From: SZUA-448 sp964602475
Lineage (GTDB): Bacteria > Bacillota > Clostridia > Lachnospirales > Lachnospiraceae
Reading direction: 5' to 3'
NCBI GenBank assembly: GCA_964602475.1
Contig: CAZRRN010000002.1
Span: 34,383 to 98,382, forward strand
Length of the DNA: 64,000 nt
Positions 59,178 through 64,000 of the stretch are shown in pieces. Every line of letters starts with the position of its first letter. Position 1 is the first letter of the stretch. The position numbers and the translations under genes were made by a program. The notes under the pieces are model-generated. The model saw nothing but the letters and a program-made list of their open reading frames with translations, was not told the origin of the DNA and made no database searches.

Positions 59178-59948
59178 TTACCGGCTTCCATAAGTAAATA
59201 TATATGCTGCCACAGCCACGGCAATTGTTATATTAAGTGAATCTACGTCTTCGGACTGCGGAATCATAATAGGGGTTCCTACCTTTAAGAAACTTTCATC
59301 TAATCCACTTGCTTCATTACCAAAAATCAACGAAAATAACTTATCCTTTGGACACAGCTTTGGAGAAAGATACTGTTTCTCTCCAAGCATAAACGGGAAC
59401 ATCAACCTTTCATATGCATCCTGTTGTTGATTCTCCTTTATCCGGCAACTATCCGGTTTCTTTCCATAAACATTACTATATTCATCAAAGCTTGCAAAAT
59501 ACTGAACCCTCATATGAAACATGGCTCCCATTGACGCTCGTACAACCTTTGGATGAAAGAAATCTGCCGCTGGCTGGATTAAAGCAACATCACGGATTCC
59601 AAAGCCAAGTGCCGTCCGAAAAATTGTTCCTAGATTGCCCATGTTGCTTGGATTGACAAGAACAATATGAGAACAGTTTTTACATAGAGGTTCTTCCTTC
59701 TTACGAAATATACCTATGATAAAAACATTTTCTTTATCACTCAGTCGTTCAATCTGCTTCTGGCTTTCCGTCACCTTTATATTATTATTTTTACACAATT
59801 CTATGATTAGCTTACGGTCAGCTAATGCCGGTGAAAGAATAACTTCTGTTACAAGTTCCGGACAGTTTTCTATAAGTTCTATGGTCGGAAATGCACCGAG
59901 TGTATAGGAGTACGAAAATTCTTTTTTATATGGTTTAATCAGATCCAT
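59178..59948 (-). CDS. TrmH/SpoU-family RNA 2'-O-methyltransferase
   Basis: This 256-residue methyltransferase has a less conserved N-terminal substrate-binding part (about 1-90) and a SPOUT domain with ILVNPSNMGNLGTIFRTA-like HIVLVNPSNMGNLGTIFR, LIFGNEASGLDESF and DSLNITIAVAVAAYIF, the three knot motifs. The target (rRNA or tRNA) cannot be read from the sequence. It ends before the ylxM promoter and lies 57 bases after the LarA-like gene. Confidence 0.9.
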   Translation of the reverse strand: MDLIKPYKKEFSYSYTLGAFPTIELIENCPELVTEVILSPALADRKLIIELCKNNNIKVTESQKQIERLSDKENVFIIGIFRKKEEPLCKNCSHIVLVNPSNMGNLGTIFRTALGFGIRDVALIQPAADFFHPKVVRASMGAMFHMRVQYFASFDEYSNVYGKKPDSCRIKENQQQDAYERLMFPFMLGEKQYLSPKLCPKDKLFSLIFGNEASGLDESFLKVGTPIMIPQSEDVDSLNITIAVAVAAYIFTYGSR

Positions 59949-60005
59949 GATTTAATACCGGAAATACTTTCCGACTCTCTTTTCTCATTTACTTTATCTA
60001 TCATC

Positions 60006-61271
60006 CTAAAACCGGTTTTTATCAATCCATAAGCCCAGCGCAGGATTTGGAATATAATAAATTTCTTCTCCATCCTCCATTGTATTCCACCCTGGAGTAA
60101 GCTTTTCAGGATCATAACGCTTTATCATTTCATCATAATCGGCAGCAATAAAGTGCACACTCTCAATTTCCTCTTTGGTAATATTTTTTACTGCGTAGGT
60201 AACTCGAAATCTTCCATCAGAAGACCCATGAATTAAATGGGCAGCTGTTCCCATGTTCTGCCTTAAATCCTCATTTTTCTGAAAAAGTTCCAGAGTTTTT
60301 AATCGTCCGCAGTATCCGTATTTTCTTATCAGCTTGTCATTTGTCGGATCTTCACCGAATTTATGAACTCCAGGTGCAAGAACAATCAGATCTCCGTCAT
60401 CTGCAACCGCCATACGTGTTCTATAGACCGCTTTATTTCCCAGCCAGGTACTTTTGAACTCTTTCGGTTCAAGATAGACAATGCATTTTTTGATTCCCTT
60501 GTCAACAAAGTTGATATTCTTCTGCTGCGCAAGTAATATTGCTGCTTCCAATGTATTTCTTTTTTCGCCGATGAATAATCCATGTGTATGAATTATTCCT
60601 CCAGGTGCTGTTGTCACCGTTAATACAAATAGAATCGGACGATCCTTTAGAAAATGTTCCATTCCATAATCAAATATTTTTCTGACAGGAGTATGATCCT
60701 TTCCCATCATCCGTTCCATTCCGTAAACAGCTCCAACCATATGTGATTTATTTATCATATCACTTCCGCCACAGCCAACAAACAGGTTCTTAGAATGATT
60801 TGCCATACCGATCACTTCATGCGGAACTACCTGACCAATGGAAATAATTAAATCATAGGAAGGATCCATAATCAGTTTATTGATCTCAACACTGACTGGA
60901 TCATTCCATAAGCCTTCTGTAATTTCAGATAGATATTCTGCCGGAACATCACCGATTTTAACCACATCTTCCCGCCAGTTATGGTAAATAAACCGTTCAA
61001 AAGGAATATCTCCATACATTTCTGTACATTCATCCTTTGTCATGGCAGCATGTGTTCCCAGTGCCGGTAAAATATCTATTACCGCTTTGCCCTCTAAGAG
61101 ATGATAATAGGTATTGGTAATCAGTCCGGCATTTGAATGAAATCTTGTAAAATCAGGCGGAATCAGAAGTACTTTTTTTAAGTTTTTTCCTTTTATTGAT
61201 TCAGCAACGATTTCTTTTATCGTTTCACTGCTTAATCCTTCATTTTCTTTTTCACAATAAAACAGTTCCAT
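60006..61271 (-). CDS. LarA-family (DUF2088) nickel-pincer epimerase/racemase
   Basis: This 421-residue protein shows the LarA pattern: DFTR with Asp40 and Arg43, GTHAAM with His74, PHEVIGM with His151, Lys161 and SHM with His177. In LarA the Lys and a His hold the nickel-pincer nucleotide, and the other histidines act as acid-base pair, so the residues needed for 2-hydroxyacid racemisation are kept. The protein lies with 6-phosphogluconate dehydrogenase and a PfkB sugar kinase, so a sugar acid is a more likely substrate than lactate. No larB, larC or larE is in the window. GGGGAGTTAC precedes ATG 61271. Confidence 0.85.
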   Translation of the reverse strand: MELFYCEKENEGLSSETIKEIVAESIKGKNLKKVLLIPPDFTRFHSNAGLITNTYYHLLEGKAVIDILPALGTHAAMTKDECTEMYGDIPFERFIYHNWREDVVKIGDVPAEYLSEITEGLWNDPVSVEINKLIMDPSYDLIISIGQVVPHEVIGMANHSKNLFVGCGGSDMINKSHMVGAVYGMERMMGKDHTPVRKIFDYGMEHFLKDRPILFVLTVTTAPGGIIHTHGLFIGEKRNTLEAAILLAQQKNINFVDKGIKKCIVYLEPKEFKSTWLGNKAVYRTRMAVADDGDLIVLAPGVHKFGEDPTNDKLIRKYGYCGRLKTLELFQKNEDLRQNMGTAAHLIHGSSDGRFRVTYAVKNITKEEIESVHFIAADYDEMIKRYDPEKLTPGWNTMEDGEEIYYIPNPALGLWIDKNRF

Positions 61272-61293
61272 GTAACTCCCCTTCCGGAATATA

Positions 61294-62745
61294 TTATACT
61301 ATATATGTAGAGGAGGCAGTATTTCCACCGTGTCCTGTCCAATTAGTGTGGAAGAACTGTCCTCTCGGACTGTCAAGCCGCTCGTATGTATGTGCTCCAA
61401 AATAATCCCTTTGTGCCTGGAGAAGGTTCGCCGGAAGAAACTCACATTTATATCCGTCAAAATAATTCAATGCGGTAGCCATGGCCGGTGTCGGAATTCC
61501 GTTTAATACAGCAGAAGAAATAACCTGTCTCCAACTGTCTGTCAGACTTTCTATCGTATCGCGGAAATACGGGTCAAGCAGCAGATTCGATAACTCAGGA
61601 TTTTTATCATAAGCTTCTTTGATTTTTCCGAGGAATACGGAACGAATAATACATCCGCCTCTCCACATTAATGCTATTCCGCCATAATTTAGATTCCACT
61701 GATATGTTCTGGCAGCAGATCTCATCAGGGTATATCCTTGTGCATAGGAAATTATTTTTGCAGCAAATAGAGCTTTTCTAATATTTTCAATAAACTCTTC
61801 TTTGTTTCCGTTAAAAGATATCGGTGTTTTATGGAACGTCTTTGCAGCGAGAACACGATCCTCTTTCATTGCAGAAAGACATCTTGAATAAACCGCTTCT
61901 CCGATTAAGGTAAGCGGAACTCCTTCATCCATTGATGCAATACCTGTCCATTTTCCGGTTCCCTTTTGTCCTGCCGTATCAAGAATTTTATCAACAAGTG
62001 GCTTTCCGTCTTCATCTTTGACCGCAAGAATATCTCTTGTAATCTCAATCAGATAGCTGTCAAGTTCGGTCTCATTCCATGTTTTAAATACATCATGCAT
62101 TTCATCTGCACTCATACCAAGCACATCTCTCATTAACTGGTATGCTTCACAAATTAGCTGCATATCACCATATTCGATTCCATTATGAACCATTTTAACA
62201 AAATGTCCAGCGCCATTTTCTCCAACCCAGTCACAGCATGGAGAACCATCCTCTACCTTGGCACATATTGATTGAAATATCGGTTTGACAGCATCCCATG
62301 CAGCGGGCGATCCTCCCGGCATAAGGGAAGGACCTTTCAGCGCTCCTTCTTCACCACCGGATACCCCTGTTCCAATATAAAGTTTACCTTTGTTTTCCAC
62401 ATAAGCAGTCCGCCGAATAGTATCAGGAAAATGCGAATTTCCTCCGTCAATTATTATATCGCCATCTTCCAGCAAGGGCAGCAGTTTGTCTATAAAATCA
62501 TCAACTGCCTGACCTGCTTTTACCATCAGCATTACCTTACGTGGCTTTGCAAGCTTGTCTACAAGCTCCTCGAGAGAATATGCGCCAATGATATTAAGAC
62601 CTTTGGCACGCCCTTCAACAAAATCCTTTACTTTCGAAGTTGTACGATTAAAAACAGCCACCGTAAAACCCTTTGACTCCATATTCATAACAAGATTTTC
62701 ACCCATTACGGCAAGTCCAATTAATCCAATATCTGCTTTTTTCAC
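61294..62745 (-). CDS. gnd: 6-phosphogluconate dehydrogenase, decarboxylating
   Basis: This 483-residue enzyme converts 6-phosphogluconate to ribulose 5-phosphate, CO2 and NAD(P)H. The nucleotide fold GLIGLAVMGENLVMNM is followed by VFNRTTSKV, GTGVSGGEEGA, the substrate-binding MVHNGIEYGDMQLICEAY with catalytic Lys/Asn, and a C-terminal YFDGYKCEFLPANLLQAQRDYFGAHTYERLD block whose final part is AHTYERLD. GTG 62745 follows GAGGG and gives the usual length; the open frame to 62841 is longer but unsupported. It is 22 bases before the LarA-like gene. Confidence 0.96.
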   Translation of the reverse strand: MKKADIGLIGLAVMGENLVMNMESKGFTVAVFNRTTSKVKDFVEGRAKGLNIIGAYSLEELVDKLAKPRKVMLMVKAGQAVDDFIDKLLPLLEDGDIIIDGGNSHFPDTIRRTAYVENKGKLYIGTGVSGGEEGALKGPSLMPGGSPAAWDAVKPIFQSICAKVEDGSPCCDWVGENGAGHFVKMVHNGIEYGDMQLICEAYQLMRDVLGMSADEMHDVFKTWNETELDSYLIEITRDILAVKDEDGKPLVDKILDTAGQKGTGKWTGIASMDEGVPLTLIGEAVYSRCLSAMKEDRVLAAKTFHKTPISFNGNKEEFIENIRKALFAAKIISYAQGYTLMRSAARTYQWNLNYGGIALMWRGGCIIRSVFLGKIKEAYDKNPELSNLLLDPYFRDTIESLTDSWRQVISSAVLNGIPTPAMATALNYFDGYKCEFLPANLLQAQRDYFGAHTYERLDSPRGQFFHTNWTGHGGNTASSTYIV

Positions 62746-62801
62746 ATTACCCTCTTTTCCGCGCAGCATTTTGCGCATAATGTACATTGTGACTGATATC
62801 T

Positions 62802-63875
62802 TTATCTCTTTACTCTTGCGTTTCCTTCCCAGATGCTCCAAAGCTGTTCTTCATCTGCAGGCATTCCATAGTCATCAAGCAATGTAGTAACAAATGCTCC
62901 GCTCGCCCAGCCAAGCTGAGCACATTTTTCCGGTTCCATTCCTTTCAAGAATCCATACAGGAGACCTCCGACAAAGCCATCGCCGCCTCCGATACGGTCA
63001 AGTACCGGAATCTGTCTTGGTTCAATCACAGTCCATGAATCACCATCCAGCATAATTGCACCCCATAGATGTTCATTGGCACTGATTACCTGACGAAGTG
63101 TTGTAGCAAAGGTTGATGCATTAGGATAATGCTCCTTTACATTTCGAATCATGCCCTGAAAGCTTTCGATTTTACTTCCGATCTCTTTTCCGCCTGCATC
63201 CGGTCCCTTAACCTTGAGACAAAGCTGGAAATCCTCTTCATTTCCAATCAAAATATCAGAAGCTCCAGCAATTTCATCAAAGATCTTAAAAAGTTCTTCT
63301 TCTCTACCCTTCCAAAATGATGCACGGAAATTAAGATCAAATGAAATTTTAGTTCCGTATTTTTTAGCTGCTCTGGCGAGTTCCAGACAAAAAATACTTG
63401 TTTCATGAGATAAAGCAGCAATCAACCCGGATAAATGAAGAATCTGAACTCCTTCTTTACCAAAAATCCGGTCAATATCAAAATCATTTATATTTAGTGT
63501 TCTTCCTACTTCACCGGCTCTGTCATTTTGCACACGTGGAGCTCTCATGCCATAACCACTGTCTGCAATATTGAACTGATGTCGGTACCCCCATGGACCT
63601 CCCTGAGGAATGTCCTTACCTTCAAATTCCATATGGCGACTATGAAGATCACTTTTAATAAACTGTGCAATCGGACTTCCTTCTACAAATGTAGTCAATA
63701 CCTTTACCGGTAAACCCAGTGCTGCGGATATACTTGCTACATTTGTCTCTGCACTGGTTGCCTGCATACGGAACATGTTACTGATATGAACCGGCTGGCG
63801 TTCCGCCGGAGTAATTCTCACACCCATGCTGCTTGGAACAACCATAGCATATTTACAGTTTTCTCTTAATTTCAT
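62802..63875 (-). CDS. PfkB-family sugar kinase, KdgK-like
   Basis: This 357-residue ribokinase-fold enzyme phosphorylates a sugar or keto-sugar acid with ATP. The ligand region has SAETNVASISAALG, SFDLNFRASFWKG and IGNEEDFQL, and the catalytic base is the Asp in GGGDGFVGGLLYG near residue 312. The pattern of DLNFRASFW is typical of 2-keto-3-deoxygluconate kinases. AAGGAGAATTT precedes ATG 63875. It is the first complete gene of the set kinase-gnd-larA. The substrate is not proven. Confidence 0.87.
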   Translation of the reverse strand: MKLRENCKYAMVVPSSMGVRITPAERQPVHISNMFRMQATSAETNVASISAALGLPVKVLTTFVEGSPIAQFIKSDLHSRHMEFEGKDIPQGGPWGYRHQFNIADSGYGMRAPRVQNDRAGEVGRTLNINDFDIDRIFGKEGVQILHLSGLIAALSHETSIFCLELARAAKKYGTKISFDLNFRASFWKGREEELFKIFDEIAGASDILIGNEEDFQLCLKVKGPDAGGKEIGSKIESFQGMIRNVKEHYPNASTFATTLRQVISANEHLWGAIMLDGDSWTVIEPRQIPVLDRIGGGDGFVGGLLYGFLKGMEPEKCAQLGWASGAFVTTLLDDYGMPADEEQLWSIWEGNARVKR

Positions 63876-63906
63876 AAATTCTCCTTTTCTGTTTAGTTAA
63901 TTAAGC

Positions 63907-64000
63907 TTATTTCTGAAAACCTTTATATAATAGTTCCAGATGATGACCGATATGCTTATACAGCATATCGGAATAGACCTGTTCGTTCTCTCTCCACAGA
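63907..64000 (-). CDS. C-terminal end of an unknown protein (continues beyond window)
   Basis: An open frame on the minus strand runs from the window edge to a TAA at 63907-63909, giving 30 residues that end in HHLELLYKGFQK. The kinase start follows after 31 bases, so this is probably the preceding gene of the same operon. Too short to name. Confidence 0.55.
   Translation of the reverse strand, partial: LWRENEQVYSDMLYKHIGHHLELLYKGFQK

Noticed and set aside
62761..62776. Small GCGCA/TGCGC hairpin between the kinase and gnd genes
   Set aside because: Only five base pairs and no T run; too weak to call a terminator.

Overview
The window is a 64 kb piece of an AT-rich Firmicutes chromosome, most likely Clostridia of the Lachnospiraceae type. 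Evidence: shape and division genes in the order mreC-mreD-mrdA-minCDE-rodA-mgsA; an L27 precursor with a cleavable N-terminal extension next to its protease gene prp; a divergent lexA/yneA pair with Firmicutes-type SOS boxes; the order B12-type radical SAM, DUF2344 protein, rng, rplU, prp, rpmA, obgE; and the yqfC-yqfD-phoH-(pgpH)-ybeY block. Several sporulation-family genes (yqfC, yqfD, spoIIM-like, spoVB-like, a bofC-like protein) suggest a spore former or a recent descendant of one. It is a draft assembly: one 100-N gap lies at 10792-10891. I see no prophage, insertion sequence, CRISPR array, rRNA or tRNA.

Layout. 1-7.2 kb (+): cell-shape and division-site operon (mreC end, mreD, a very large PBP2, minC, minD, minE, rodA, mgsA). 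7.2-13.2 kb (mostly +): a small P-loop protein, a DUF378 protein on the other strand, an HlyD-like adaptor, yggS, sepF, the gap, divIVA, lspA and rluD. 13.2-17 kb (+): an AAA/DUF4143 ATPase, a lone BlaI-type repressor, a 19-bp inverted repeat, a Xer-like recombinase and a TtcA-like tRNA thiolase. 17-18.8 kb: an unknown membrane protein, yneA and lexA. 19-28.4 kb (-): ribosome assembly and RNA genes (rsfS, yqeK, nadD, yhbY, obgE, rpmA, prp, rplU, rng), two radical-SAM-linked genes and an unknown tail-anchored protein. 28.6-30.8 kb (+): tyrS and a zinc-ribbon membrane protein. 30.9-41.7 kb (-): two D,D-carboxypeptidases around scpAB and a phosphoesterase, then an FtsX-like permease with a built-in coiled coil, an amidase, a SpoIIM-like protein, a NUDIX hydrolase and RNase Y. 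41.8-54.6 kb (-): miaB, a DUF896 protein, two flavoproteins, a BofC-like protein, a flippase, a DUF3048 lipoprotein candidate, ybeY, a degenerate PgpH-like protein, phoH, yqfD and yqfC. 54.6-59.1 kb (-): the rplS-trmD-rimM-khpA-rpsP-ffh-ylxM translation/SRP cluster. 59.2-64 kb (-): a TrmH-type methyltransferase, then a LarA-like epimerase, 6-phosphogluconate dehydrogenase, a PfkB sugar kinase and the end of an unknown gene.

Most of the window is conserved core genome, so the interest lies in departures from the textbook version. The main ones are: (1) a PgpH-family protein in its usual place between phoH and ybeY that lacks the sensor domain and the metal-binding HD residues; (2) an FtsX-type permease fused to an extracellular coiled coil between a cell-wall amidase and a carboxypeptidase, a possible one-protein analogue of FtsX plus EnvC/PcsB; (3) a lone BlaI repressor with repeated TTCTA half-sites and a large dyad in front of a recombinase gene; (4) a LarA-Gnd-PfkB sugar-acid cluster; (5) a PBP2 with an insert of about 240 residues and possible zinc ligands; and (6) candidate autoregulatory leaders before rplU and rplS, and a dyad abutting the ylxM-ffh promoter. 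The 55-bp duplication around the N gap looks like an assembly artefact. All calls come from reading the sequence; no database search was run.
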